This document shows, piece by piece, positions 22,243 to 34,593 of a stretch of 64,000 nucleotides of DNA. Where the stretch lies: assembly GCA_017506865.1 (NCBI GenBank), contig JAFCMP010000109.1, forward strand, positions 62,001 through 126,000, given 5' to 3'. Below the pieces are notes generated by a model, which was given only the letters and a program-made list of their open reading frames with translations, made no database searches and was not told the origin of the DNA. Position 1 is the first letter of the stretch; every line of letters starts with the position of its first letter. The DNA comes from Tribonema minus (taxonomy: Eukaryota; Sar; Xanthophyceae; Tribonematales; Tribonemataceae). The position numbers and the translations under genes were made by a program.

Positions 22243-25200
22243 GGCGGCGCCAAGGCGCTCAAGCCCCTCAAGCCGCTCGGCGCGTGGAAGAGCCCGCGCA
22301 AGTGGACAGCCGAGGAGGACGAGCGGCTGCGGCACGTCGTCGCGCTGCGCGGCGAGTCGCAGTGGAAGCGCATCGCCGCGGAGGTGGGTCAATGTGCCGC
22401 GCCGCGCGTGCGCACGCGCGCTGCGAGCTGCAGCAGCGCAGCGCCGCGCGTCAGCGCTCCGCAGTCTGCGCGAAGCGCGTCACCGTAGGGCTAGAGCGTA
22501 GAAGTATGAGACATCGTGTAAGCCAACTGCCTTCAACGATACCACTCGGGTGAAGGCGGCGTGCACTTTGGCAGCCGGGCGGCGCGCTGCTGCAGCGTAA
22601 TGCAACCAACGCTCTAGCGATGAGCACCATCGGCACGAGCATCGATCATTATGGTTGAACTTGATGGCCTGCGTGCCGCATGCCTCAGCCCCCTCCTGCA
22701 CGTGCTGTGCCGATGCTCAGTCAGCAGCGGCGCTCCACCTTCGCACGCATACTCTTCAAACAGCAATAGAACATGTGCTGCTGCTGCTGCTGCACGAGCA
22801 CTTGTTGCCCGAGTCACAGGCACAGACCGCACCGCTGTGCTGGCGCGCACTCGTGCTGCGCATGTCATCCCTCCGCCCTGAACCCTAGCCCTACGCCTGA
22901 CTGCGAAACCGCCACCACGTGCTGGGATGCGCAACAACGTGCAGTAGTGCCTGCAGCGGTAGAACGAGGTTCTTTCACGTCATCGCTCTGCACGAAACCC
23001 CTAACCCTAACCCTCGCATGAAACCCCCTGACCCCAACTTCAACTCCATCTTCAACCCCGAAACCGCCGCAGGTCGGCACGCGCAGCCACGTGCAGTGCC
23101 TGCAGCGGTGGAAGAAGGTGCTACCGAGTCATCGCTGTGCATGAACCCCTAACCTAACCCTCGCACTAAAGCCCCTCACTCCAACTTCAACCCTGCGAAA
23201 CCCCCCTAACTCCAACTTCAACCCTGGAACCGCCTCCGCCGCAGGTCGGCACGCGCAACCACGTGCAGTGCCTGCAGCGCTGGAAGAAGGTGCTGCGGCC
23301 GGGGCTCAAGAAGGGCAACTGGACGGACGCGGAGGACGAGCTGCTCGCGCGTCTCGTCGAGGCCGGCAACTTCAAGAACTGGGGCGTCGTCGCCGCACAG
23401 CTGGCGGGCAGGACTTCCAAGCAGGTACGGTAACGTGCTGGTATGGTATGTGTGTGTCGAGCGGAGTCAGCTGACAGGGTACGCGCATGGCTCCGCTGGG
23501 CCTGCCGCGGCCCTCGTGTGTGGTCCCTGAGCGGCAGGGCACGCGGACGCCGCGCGCGGCTGCGCGCGCGCGCGCTGAGTCACGGGTAGTCCGCACTGCG
23601 CCCTGCGTTGTGCAATCCAGACGCTTTCAACGCGCCGCTGGCAGCGCCGCTGGACTCGCGCACGCTCACTGCAAGTGCCGCTGCCTTTTTGCCAGTTCGC
23701 CTCTCACGCATGCGCCGCTGTTTCCCATTGCCCCGCTTGCTGCTGTCTGCTCCTCCCCGTCACAGTGCCGCGAGCGCTGGCAGCACCATCTCAACCCTGG
23801 TGAGTGTCTGCGGTTGCATTTCACGTGCTTCAGAGTTGAAGTTGCACACACGTGCTGTGTGGTGGCAGCGGCTGCAAGTGTCAGCCGCCTTGTGTGTGTG
23901 GCAGGCTGCTTGTGCAGGGTCCCTGGGGCTGCTGCAACACACAGTTGCAAGCGCGCCCTCCAGCTCCGTGACAGGGAGCGTCGCCTACGTCCAATGTTGA
24001 ACATGCTACGACGTGGGAATCAGCTGCTTGACATGTGCCCCAAGCAGTGATGCATACTGTAGGTATGCAGCTGCATACACTCCTGTCACACCTCGCAGAC
24101 CTGGTGCCCTCGCACACGTCCATGCCGCCGGGCGTCGCGTCTGCTCACCCCTAAAAGACCTCTCTCGCTAAGCATGTCACATGAGGTATGCTCATCCCCC
24201 TCACAACCCCCCCCCCAACCCCCCCCCCCCCCCCCCCCAGACGCCCCCCCCCCCCCTCCTTTTTCCTCCTGCCCCCCGCTCTCGTGTAACTCCATACCGC
24301 CGCGCGTCGCGTCTGCTCACCTCTGAAAGCCTCTCCTGCTACGCACATCACACGAATAATGCTCGTTCCCCCCTTCCCCCCCCCCCCTCCATCTCCCCCC
24401 AATACACCTTCACGTGTCTGCACCCGCAGCCCCATCGCGTAACGCTGACCCCCCCCCCCCCCCACCCCCCTCCCCCGCCCCCCCTTCACGATCTCCGCGC
24501 CCGCGCAGCCATCAAGCGCACCGACTACACGCCCGCGGAGGACGCCGCCGTGCTGGCGGGCCACGCGCAGCTCGGCAACCGCTGGTCGCAGATCGCGCTG
24601 TCCGTCCCCGGCCGCACCGAGAACAGCATCCGCGCGCGCTACTACGTGCTCGAACGGGAGGCCAAGGAGGCAGCGGCGGCGGCGGGCGGCGGTGGCGGCG
24701 GCGGCGGCGGCGGCAGCGGTGGTGGCCGCCGCAGCAGCAGCGGCGATGCGCCGACGGCAGCCGCGCGCTCGCCTCGGCGCCCCCCCAAGGCTCCACGGCG
24801 GCGCGGCGGTGGCGGCGGCGGCGGCAGCAGCGGCGGCGGCAGTAGCCCTACCAGCGGCAGTGGCGGCGGCCGCAGGAACTCTGGCAAGCGCAGCAGCGGC
24901 AGCGGCGCACGCAGTGATGGCAGCAGCGGCAGCGGTGCAGGCGATCGCATGCGCGATGATGGCGGCAGTAGCGAAGGCAGCAACGGCGGTGGCCGTGCGC
25001 GCAGCAGCAGCGACAGCAGCAGCGGCAGCAGCAGCAGCGGCAGCAGCAACGGCAGCGGCGGCAGCAGCAGCGGCCCTCCCGCGCACGTGGGCGGCAAGCA
25101 GCTCAGCAAGCTGATGCAGAGCGCTGCGCCAGAGCGCAGCATCACCGCTGCAGCACCCGATGACCTGGCGGTGCCAGCGCGCATGAACGTCACCGGAGAG

Positions 25201-26226
25201 CTGCACGGTCAGGCACGCAAACCGCAGCAGCAGCGGCAGCAGCGCCGCCCCGCACTGCAGGTGTCGGTCGCGCCGTACGACGAGGCGGCGGCGGCAGCGG
25301 CGGCGGCGGACGAGCAGCAGCAGCAGCACCAGCAGCAGCTCCTCCCGTGGCAGCTGCGCTGCGGGAAGGAGCAGCAGCGCACGCAGCCCCACCCGCAGCA
25401 GCACTGGGAGCTGCACCAGCCGCTGCAGGCGCGGCCGCTGCTGCCGCCTGTCGCGTGGTCGCCGCCGTCGCGCTGGGACCGCTGGCTCGGCACGAGCGCG
25501 GACGCCGCCATCGCCGCCGCCCCCGGCCACGCGCTCGCGCTTCCGCTGCTGCTGTCGCCGCGCGCCTTCGACGTGCCCCAGCTGCGGCAGCAGCAGCAGC
25601 AACAGCACAGCAAGGTGGTGCACCTCGACTACCACGAGCTGCTCAACTGGGTGCCCGCCGCGGACGCCGCCGCCGCTGCCGCCGCCGCCGCCGCTCATGA
25701 CTCAGACGCCGCCGCCGACGACGACGACAGCGCCGGCGGCAGCAGCAGTGCTGATGGCGACGACGCCGACTGCGTGCCCCTGGACGACGACATGGACCTG
25801 GCGGTTGCGCTGTGCATCGTCAACGACGAGGATGACGAGACGGTATGCGGCGCTGCTGCCGCCGCGGGCTACGCGTCAGCCGGCCGTGCGTTCGGCCCCC
25901 CCGCATGTGCCCCGTCCGGCGCTGATTTTGGCGGCAGCGGCGGCGCCAACGACGGCTGCACTCATCCCCCCCCTGACCGCAGCGCTTCTCTCACGCCCGA
26001 CAGCAGCGCCGGTCACGGCGCTGCGCTGTGGGGCGGGGCCTACGGCAGCGGCGGCGGCGGCGGCGGCTCGCGCTGCGGGCACGGCAGCGGCGGCAGCAGC
26101 TTCAGCGCCGATGCCTTCTTCGGCAGCATGACGGCGAGCCCCACGTGGCTGCCGTCGCCGATGGTGACGACGCGCGCCGCTGCTGCTGTGCCGTGCGCTA
26201 GCGAGCACGCCGCTGGCTGGGACTAA
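21985..26226 (+). CDS. R1R2R3-type MYB transcription factor
   Basis: Exons 21985-22383, 23245-23424, 23766-23799 (34 bases) and 24509-26226 join with phases 0, 0 and 1 and no error. Three MYB repeats follow an acidic leader: R1 RKWTAEEDERLRHVVALRG...WKRIAAE, continuing over the splice to RWKKV; R2 GNWTDAEDELLARLVEAG...NWGVVAAQL...CRERWQHHLNP; R3 DYTPAEDAAVLAGHAQLG...RWSQIALSVPGRTENSIRARYY. The spaced tryptophans are present except that Tyr replaces the first one of R3. Three-repeat MYBs are nuclear DNA-binding regulators, in plants and animals often of cell-cycle genes. The C-terminal about 500 residues are Ser/Gly/Ala/Gln-rich with an acidic Asp-rich patch, probably activating. The 5' end is uncertain: exon 1 here begins at a CTGCAG acceptor after a C-tract; an in-frame ATG lies at 21799. 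Confidence 0.9.
22914..23300 (+). repeat. Exon-edge array: copies of the 5' edge of MYB exon 2
   Basis: The real acceptor and exon start (cgccgcag|gtcggcacgcgc, then cacgtgcagtgcctgcagcg) at 23238-23300 is preceded by two diverged copies, near 22914-22975 and 23066-23130. The second copy keeps the AG acceptor and the following 40 or so exon bases, including tggaagaaggtgct. CCCTAAC and AACTTCAAC runs lie between the copies. Confidence 0.85.
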
Positions 26227-28078
26227 ACGCGCGCCTGCTGCCGCCGCCGCGGCGCGCTGCTGCCGCCGCCGCGCGCTGCCGCCGCCGCCGCGCGCTGCCG
26301 CCGCCGCCGGTCTCGTCGTCCGCACTGCCGCAACGCACAACATGGACCGCATGCGGCGGCTGCGGCAGTGGCGACGGCTGCAGCAGCGGCGGCGTCAGCG
26401 GTTCCGTCTCGGCCGCCGCAGCCACGGCAACACCTGAGCATCATCACCGTGGCGGGCTCCAGCTCACGCCACCAGCATCGCGTGCACGCACGCGATGCCA
26501 CCACTCCGAACGCGACGGCGCGCGCAGCGGGCAGGGGTTTGAGGTAAACGTCTCCCCCCGCTCCGTTTGTGCGCGTTGACGCGCAAGTACCCGTCGGGCC
26601 CCCCTCGCGACGGCAGCGGCGGCGGCGGCGGCGGCGGCGGCAGCGATAGAGAGCTGCGTGCGCCGCCGCCGCCGCTGCCGCAACAGGGGGCCGGACGTCC
26701 ATCTACTTTTGGAGGCGCGCTGCGTAAAGACGCGAGCGTGTGCGCAGCCGCCTCCGCTGCCGCTGCTGCGGCGCGCCGGCTCTTGCGAGCAGCCCCCGCA
26801 GCAGCAACGCCGCGGGGCCCACGGGCCCCGCTTCCTTTTTCCGCATGTGTGTGGGCCTATGTAACCCCCCCCGCCGCCTGTATGTGTTGCGTGTGCGTTG
26901 CGCGTCGAAACGGGAGAAGGCCAGGGGGGGCGGGGAGACCCGCCCGCCCTCTGCCCCTAAAACACAGACAAGAGAGAGAACACCACCACCCATGTGTGTG
27001 TGCACGTGCGCAAAACGCGCGTATGGATCTGTGGTGGTGAAGACTGCGCTGCATTTTCTTCTCTGCATTACGCACCCCCCCGAAGGTCCCCCTTACCCCC
27101 CCCCCCCCCCTGCGCTCTTGTCTCGGCGACAGAGCACGAACAACGGCCCCTGAGTGTGCGCCTCCGCGTGACCCTCTACACAAAAGAGATGAGACTGTCA
27201 CTCGTTTACAGTAGATCACTTTGAGGTGCGGGCGCCGGCACCGCCGCCGCCCCTGCGCGTTGTGCGCGTGTCGCTTGCGGAAGCAGTGCCCTGCACGGTG
27301 CCTGCACTGAGCCGCCACTGGTGGCTGCATGTGTCTCTCCCTGACTGAATGGTACACTATGTAACTGCACACGCAGATGTCCGCTCTGCCCGCCATTGCT
27401 GCTGCTGCGCTGTGTGCATCGCCGCTGCAGGATGGTGCCTGACATTGCATTTGGATCTCGTTGTCTGTCAGTGCGACCATAGTCAGTGCGCACATAATCA
27501 GACTGCGCACGCTCTGTGCCTGAGCTTGTCAACATGGATACAGCCCCCGCATTGGTGCTGCCAGCAGTCTCACTGTCCTTCTATGCATGGCTTACTCCAT
27601 GCTCACGCTAGAACCGATTCTGCATTGGCACATTCGTTGCTCTGCGGCGCCGCAAGGCGCTGTGCACGGCACTCATGTTGCTTGAAGCGGCAGCAGCACC
27701 TACGCCATGCACAGTGTCAGAGCGCTCTGTGCTCGTGCATTCTCATTTGCATTAGGGTCATCGTCACGAGCGTCGTTGGCAGCGCGCCATGTCTACGTTG
27801 GGCAGGTTGTGGCTCATGAAGCTGAAGGAGGAATTGCGCATGCTTGAGGCGGGCGTGCCCCAACCCAGGGCAACATTCCTGTGCCCTATGTCTGCAATGT
27901 ACGCGTATTGCGGAGTCAGGTTGAAGTTGAAGATAGGTGCACAACTGACATGACACAGAATGAATCACAGGCGTCAAATACACGCGAGATGAGTTGCGTG
28001 TGCGAAAGAGACAAAATGCACGCAGCGCACAGCTGATGGGTTGATTGGCGGTTTGCTATTTATGCTTGCGACATCAAT
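26227..28078. other. Spacer between convergent genes
   Basis: 3' flank of the MYB gene (GCC/GCN-rich to about 26400, C and CA runs near 27080-27110) and 3' flank of the minus-strand TMEM230-like gene. No further gene is supported; long open frames here are GC-rich shadows. Confidence 0.45.
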
Positions 28079-29330
28079 TCAGTCGTCGTCGTATGATGGT
28101 ATCGCGTCGTATGAGTACCCCGGCCACCCCATGTAGGCACCAAAGAGGTTGACGGATGCGTAGCTCCCCGGCAAAAACACTGCGGGCGACAGTGGCGGCG
28201 ACAGCACGCGAGCATGACAGAGCAAGCTGAAGTCATTGTTTGAAATCATACCTGCGGTGCATCTTTGGAATGGATACCGCAAGCAGCACCAGTGTTGCAA
28301 GTGCATCGTGCATGTGGCGGCACACCTGTCTGACGCTGACAAAAATGGTGTGCGTATCAACGACAAACATGTGCGTACGCAGCTGCTGCTGCTGCTGCTG
28401 GCGCTGCCGGAGCCAGCAAGTGACTGCGCAACGCAGGCAGCAGGTGAGTGACGCCCCTGCAGCTGCTTCAGCCGAAGAACAGCGTGCGCAGCAAACGCCG
28501 CAGCGAAGTGGGGGCATGGGCATTGCAAATCAAAAATGATTTGTGTGAAGTATGACGGCGAAAGCCTGCCTGCAGCTGAACAAGGTTCGGTGGTCTCTGA
28601 ATGAGATGCCGATGCGTTGGGGTTGGTGATACTGTACGCGCAAGATCAACGGCTATAACGCGCAGTGGCACATGCCGCAATGTATACAGCCGCGACCCCT
28701 TGGAGTGCCTGCATGACCCCGCGTGAGCCAGTAAGCAAGCACAGAGAAAGTTCCCTTGTACAGAGAAATTTCTGTTGGACAGAGAAGTTCCGTCGATGAT
28801 GGATGATGGCAACACGCACAGTTTTATGACAGAAAACGTGCACGTTACCGCATTCCGCGGGCCCTTCCATGCTCTCACTGCGGGTGAGGGTCAGGAGCTG
28901 GTCCCTAGGATCAGTACAGATGATGGCCGCGCCGCTCGCGCATAGCGTTGCAGTACGGGTGAGAACGATGACGAGGGTTCGGTTCCTAGGACCGCTGCCC
29001 CGCCGCCGGAAGGTAGCATAGGGCTCTTGGGGTAGGTTCGAGGCATTCTCACTCACGGATGCCGCCGATCAGCAGCAGCGCGTACGCGCGCTCGCGCTCC
29101 GCGGGCTGCAGCAGCCACAGCGCCGCGCCCGCGAGCGAAAGCGCGCTGCCGCCGACGAGCATGAGCGCCGCCGCGAAGGTCGTCTTCGGCGGCGGCGGCG
29201 TGCGGTACCGCGCGTAGCGCTGCCGCCGACGCAGCCGCGCCTCCGCCTCCGCCGCGGAGTGCGGCCGCGGCGGCGGCGACGACGGCGCGCTGTCCTCCTC
29301 GGGGATAAGCGGTTCGCGCTGCTGCTGCAG
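28079..29330 (-). CDS. TMEM230-like (DUF872) integral membrane protein
   Basis: Two exons: about 29330-29057 and 28179-28079 (stop TGA). The splice completes a Leu codon in phase 1 and joins ALLLIGGI to LFLPGSYASV. The protein has a short cytosolic head with Pro/Arg, a first hydrophobic segment (TFAAALMLVGGSALSLAGAA), a second (YALLLIGGILFLPGSY) and the hallmark C-terminal tail GWPGYSYDAIPSYDDD. Proteins of this family are two-pass membrane proteins of secretory and endosomal vesicles; TMEM230 itself acts in vesicle trafficking. The 5' end is not resolved: the frame has no ATG in this exon, and a CGCGCAG acceptor near 29331 suggests at least one more upstream exon. Confidence 0.85.
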
Positions 29331-30619
29331 CTGCGCGCAGCGGCGGCGGCGGCAGCAGCGGCGGCAGCGGCGGTGGTGATGGGGAGCGGTGATGACTTTG
29401 GTTGCATATGAAGCCACGACATGTAGATGATTAGCAAAAGTGTCACAGATGGAGGTATTGTGGAATCGTTGGTATGAGGGACGCGACCGAGAGTGCTCGC
29501 CGTGTCAGGTGGCGGCGCACATCCCTGTAAGAAATGCTGCTGCTGTCACCACAGCACCCGCGCCTGTGCAAAGCGATTGATGATTGTTTCAGAGTAAAAA
29601 TAGGTGGGACTTGCTGCTGCTGCTTTTGCTGCACCGGTTGCTGCTGTTGCTGCTTCTGTGGACGTGGTACGCGAAGACCAGCACCATTTCGCACAGGAAC
29701 CTCATGCGTGACCGAAATGCGGTTGATGCTGCAGCTGTGCAGAAGACATGATGAGCTTGAAAAGCGATGCTTCCTGGCCTCAAAGACACATCAACGCCCG
29801 CTTGAGCTGCGCACGGCGTCGGTGCCCAGCACCGGATGTTGCGCTGCTGGCAGGCTGTCAGAGACACAGCAGCAGCAGCTGCAGCAGCGGCGGTGTGCAC
29901 AACTGCAGCTTCCACAAGAAACTGCACCACAAGATAATGTGGGACTGCACTCTCAAGTTTCCTGAAGCCTTGAGTTACAACATTATATATCCTTGTCCTT
30001 GGGTGTTGCGCGAATGCTCTCACAGCGCGTGCCTCTGCTGCTGCCGAGTACTTCAGTCAGACACAGGCAAGCACAAGCGCCACAAGTCATGCGCCGCTAT
30101 ATCCAATTTCAGGATCTTTGTTTTGACAGAGCTTCCTGTGCTTCAACGTGTTTTGAGTTGGTTTGGTGTATTTGGCGTTAGACATCAGCTAATGAACGCA
30201 ATCGTACGTTACAGAATCGATAGTGATCAACGAACTGTTTAAATCCCGAGGGGGATCATCGATTGCGAGTGAGAGCAGCTCACTACAAGGCATGATTGAA
30301 GGTTTCGTGCAGCGTGTGTCGTCGTGTGCGATCCATCACTCAGACCAACTTCAACACGGACAAAAGTGAGACACCTCCCACGGGACCAGAATGCTCACCT
30401 CGACTTCTGCTGGGAAGCCTTTTGCAGAGATAGCTGGGCTCCTACGTGACATGGTCGCCTACAAGCGCGTTGCCCAACAACAATGCAAAAACAAACCGGG
30501 GTGTCCAACATCAACAGAACAGTTTTTTTTACAATGACTTGCCGCAGGAGTGATCACACATGCGTGCTTTGGTGCCTAGTGGTTAGGCACACCTCGCACG
30601 AATACACGACAAGGTCTCA
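29331..30619. other. Spacer between divergent genes
   Basis: Should contain the 5' exon and promoter of the TMEM230-like gene (minus) and the promoter of the next plus-strand gene. CTG/CAG tracts are seen at about 29600-29660 and 29870-29895. A short hairpin (gtgccta...taggcac) lies at about 30572-30590. No gene is called. Confidence 0.4.
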
Positions 30620-32850
30620 ATGACCACCACCTGCAGGGCTGATAGCGTCAGCTACAAGCAGCAGCAGCCGCAGCAGCAGCAGGTCGGAGCATGGCACGGC
30701 GAAGGCCCAGAAGAGAAGGACAGCCTATCGCAGATTACCGACGTGCTACAGTGGATCAGGAGCTATCCGGTGGTAGCCACCGTGCTGTGGGTGTGCGGCA
30801 AGGTCGTGGCTGGCGCTGATCACGATGCCCGCAGCTTCGATCGCTCGGATGATCGACCTAGCGAGATTTCACTGAACGCATCTGGATCCGTGGGGAGCAC
30901 CACCAGCAGCAGCTCCAATCGCGGTGGCTCGCCTCCGGTTAGGAAGAACAGCAGGAAGGGTCTGACACGGCGGCTGAGCTGGAACGATGAGCATGGCGGC
31001 ACATTGGCTGAATACTTCGAGGTGCGTCTGATCGATTGGGTTGAAGTACGGTAGCATCAATACGCAGGCCGTTTCTGTTGTGACCGCGTTCTCTGCGCTG
31101 ATGTCTGGCAGGTGGTACACTATCTAGTTGTTCTTGCCTAGTCAAAAGTCGTCTCCAACGACGCTCATGAGATGTGACTACAGGTTCTTGAGGCGTTCCT
31201 GCAGAACTCGGGCTCTTTGCCCCTGTCGTGTCGATGCGCCAGGTTCTATAGCAGCCAAAACGACACTCAGAGTCACTTTTTGTATCTCCATGTCTCTTAT
31301 TTTCTTGCGATCGATCTATACTGTACTTGTCTGATGTGCGATATGATCACCGTCGGTGTTCTACGCTTGAGAGCACCGGACGCGCGAACCTTGGAGATAT
31401 CTCCGGCCCCAGCTACCGTTGCAGGAGCACAGCTACCATCGCGTATCAGGACTTCACGACTATCACCGCACTTGCATTGGTCGTGTGTGCACCAGCATAT
31501 GTGTGTACTTCGTGTAACGGATTATGCCGATTGATTCAGGTCGGCATGGACCCTCCCAAGGCCTTTCATGCCATGTCATACCTGTCCGTGCACTACCAGC
31601 TTCCGAAGAGAACCACCGCCTTCCACAAGACAGCAGCATCAGCAGAATCGCCTTTTGCAGCGACTGTCGCCGCATGTAGGCGCGGCCTACATCAGTCACA
31701 CACAAGTGTTTGCATGATGCCCCCCCCCCCCCCCCAACCCCCCACTGCACACTGCGCCTTTGCCATCTGTCTCCTGGTACCACATACAGTACTCGAACGC
31801 TGGCTTCACGCCTGCACGACCGCTCTTCAACCTCGACAACCGCAAATCAACTCCCTCAAAATTCATTCATCATGCTCCCCTCCCCTGCCCCCGCGCGCGC
31901 CGCAGGCCGCGATGCCCGCCGCCGCCGCGTCCGCCGCCGCCACCGCCGCTGCCAGCAGCGATGACAGCGACGGCGACAGCGACGCCCTCGTTCACGTCGT
32001 CAAAGGCGACGACATCTGGTCCGAGGCGCTGCCGCAGGAGAGCTCGGGCGCGCACGCACGCCGCCGCTGCGGCAGCGGCGGCGGTGGCGCACGGCGAGAT
32101 GGCAGCAGCGGCAGCGGCGGCGGCGCGCGTCGCGGCGGCGGCGGCAGCGGTGGCCTGGGCACGCGCGCCGCCGCCAATGCTGCGCTGCAGCGCGGCAGCT
32201 CCACGTTCAGCAGCGCGGTTGCGGAGGTGAGCGCAAGCAGCTGCTGGTGAGGTGTCACCGGTGGGCGCGCGCATGCCCATGTGCGAGGCTTAAGACATGA
32301 TCGAGATTCGTAAATTGCGCCCGCGCTGCACAAGCGCCGCCGAACGCGGCAGCAGCGCTGAAGGGGGACACGGCCAGGGGGCGTCGTGCGGCGCACGCGG
32401 CCGGCACCGGTGTCGAACATCAGGCCCCTCACGCCCCCACTTCAATCAAACCATCGGCCCACCGCCCTTCACGCGCCGCGCGCTATGCAGCTGCTCACAA
32501 CGCCCCCCCTTCCCCTCCCATCCCTCCCTCCCCACACTCTTTTGCAGGTGGAGCCGCTCGACGGCGCGCTCCTCGCGCGCGCGCGCGATGCCCCGCGTGG
32601 CTCCCTCACCCCCTCCGTCGGCTCGTGGTCGCCGCAGTGGGGCTGGTACGTCACCATGACGCCGCCGCAGGAGTCCTTCCCGCGCAGCGCCGCCGCCGCC
32701 GCTGCTGCCGCCGCCGCCACGGCCCCCCCCCCGCGCCGCGCGCTGGCCGACCTCAGCGCGTACCGGCCGCCCTGCCGCGACAGGGTCGCCACCGCCGCCC
32801 CCGTTGCAGAGGCGGAGGACGGCGCGGAGTCGGACTGCTCGTGTGACTGA
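30620..32850 (+). CDS. Conserved hypothetical protein with SWNDEHGG and SPQWGWYV motifs
   Basis: Exon 1 runs from ATG 30620 to 31021 or so, ending EYFE|gtgcgt. It is Gln- and Ser-rich with a basic patch before the segment RRLSWNDEHGGTLAEYF. Later exons 31906-32226 (low-complexity Ala/Gly, with DALVHVVKGDDIWSEALPQE) and 32548-32850 (VEPLDGALLARARDAPRG, then SPQWGWYVTMTPPQESF, stop TGA) join in phase 0. A possible middle exon begins at a GATTCAG acceptor at 31541 (VGMDPPKAFHAMSYLSVHYQ). The two Trp-containing motifs look like conserved islands in an otherwise disordered protein. The RRLS context could be a kinase site. I do not know the function. Exon-intron structure is good for the last two exons and fair for the first. 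Confidence 0.6.
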
Positions 32851-34593
32851 GGGCCTTGGGCTCAACGCCGCCGGTGCTGCGCGCTGCTGCTGCTGCGGCG
32901 GCGGCAGTGGCGCGCGCGGCGTCCGTGGGCTGCAGCATTTGCGCCTCGCAGCAGTGATGCGTGCCTGCGGCACCGCCTGCAAAGCGGCATCGGCGATTGC
33001 GGCAGCGGCAGCGGGTGGTCAAGACTAGTATCCAACATTACGCGGCTGCCGGCAAGTGTGGCCCGGAAACGATAGCTTGTTGAACAAAGGGCGCGCTCGG
33101 CGAGTGAGAGAGGGGTGGGCGCGCCCCCGCTGCAGCAGGAACAGTGATCGCCGCTTTCTTCCCGTGTATCATTACACACTGTGCTGCGTGAACTCTTTAT
33201 GTACATGAGAAATCGCGGCACCGCCTTACGGAGGCCTGCGCGCGCGTTTATCGGACCGCAACGACGCCCTCCGCGTCCGCTCCCCGAAGCACGCGCGCAC
33301 GGGCGGAGGCGGGGACGGGGAGAGTCTCCACTTGAAGGGGGCGCGTACTTCGTGCCACCGCTCTCCCCTCTCCCCCGCACCCGGCTTTTGCCCGCTTCAC
33401 TCTAGTCCTTGTTAGTTAGGTGCGTGTACCCTTTTGTGACCCCCCAGACACCCCCCCGCTGCGACCACGTCACACGAATCTGACGCGTCACTACCCGTTC
33501 AGGATAGCGGCCTTGTAAGTACATGTTGGGGGGACTGATGGGCGCAGCGCGCCAGGCCGCGCTTGCGAGAAAGTGTGTTCGACCGCATCTGCATGTGCTC
33601 GAGTGTAACCTGTGAACGGGGCGGGGTTTCCGCAAATGGCGGTTGTCACTTCTGATGCCCCCCCACCTGGGCCGGCAGGGCAGCACCCCCCTCTCATGAC
33701 AATGCATGCATATCAGTGACCAGCAGCGCTTTTTCGCCAGGTCAACGCTGTCCTCTGCCTGCATCATGACTATTTTGTCTGTTCGCCTGCCACCTTGTGC
33801 ATGTGATGGTATTCATGCATGGTCGCCAATGTCAGGTGACTTGCGCACATCATGTGTTGTGGGTTTACATTGTTTTCGTGCGCGGTCGGTGCTGCTAAAT
33901 TGACATCACACAAGTTCTGATTGGTTGTACAGGGTCTTCTGGCTTCCATATCTGGCGGGTCGCTGCCATGTGTGAATGGCTAGTGATCCTGCCGCTACAA
34001 ACTTCAGTCTAGGTGTCCACAGGTTGGCAGCACATCGCGGCCACATGTATATCACGGTGTTTGCACGTGTCTGCCGCGCAGTTCCTGCTGAGTGTGCACA
34101 TGTAGAAGCCTGTGAGGATCAGCAAGGGTTTGCAGTCTTATCTGCCATTGTCCATGTGCTGCCAGTAAATAGCAAGCCATGGTAAATTAGAGATGAGCAT
34201 ATGAGCGCAGGTCTCGGGCTCTTTGAGGCCAGAGCCCTGTGAAATAATAGGCTGGATCCAGAGAGGCAATATGCTCATCAGACGTTCAGTGGTCCCGCAA
34301 GGATTGCCACGCATTCAGCAAGCGTTGCGTCATCCTTGATTGCGTGTTGAGGCAGAGCGTGACATGTCTGACAATGCAGTGTATGATTTTGGCAGCACTG
34401 CACCTTCAAGCAAATGCCCTTTTTTTTTAGAAAGAAAGCTCCTCCTGAAAAAAACTTGGGGGAAGTTTAAGTAGGCGCGTCCCTAATTGCCGACGGTTTG
34501 TGGCCACTTTCACCAGCTCTGGCAGTACTGCGAGCTCGTCGTCAGCTCCAGCTTTGTCTAATCAAACTCAAGCAAAAAGTGTTCTGCATCACA
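32851..34593. other. Intergenic region and promoter side of the RRM gene
   Basis: No gene is supported. Immediately upstream of the RRM start are T- and A-rich stretches (34419-34428, 34446-34457), a local change from the GC-rich surroundings consistent with a promoter and 5' UTR. Confidence 0.45.

Noticed and set aside
21904..22392. Minus-strand frame with Cys/Val repeats over the CA-rich tract
   Set aside because: Produced by the CACACA and C runs; overlaps MYB exon 1 on the other strand.
24151..25698. A 515-codon open frame on the minus strand opposite the MYB gene
   Set aside because: It is Ala/Arg-rich shadow of the Ser/Gly-rich MYB C-terminus; no ATG context, splice pair or domain supports it.
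30567..30615. tRNA-like segment (tagtggttag A-box resemblance and a ggtctcaatgacc B-box resemblance)
   Set aside because: No cloverleaf could be folded: the acceptor stem and the expected spacing are missing. The gtgccta/taggcac hairpin explains the resemblance.
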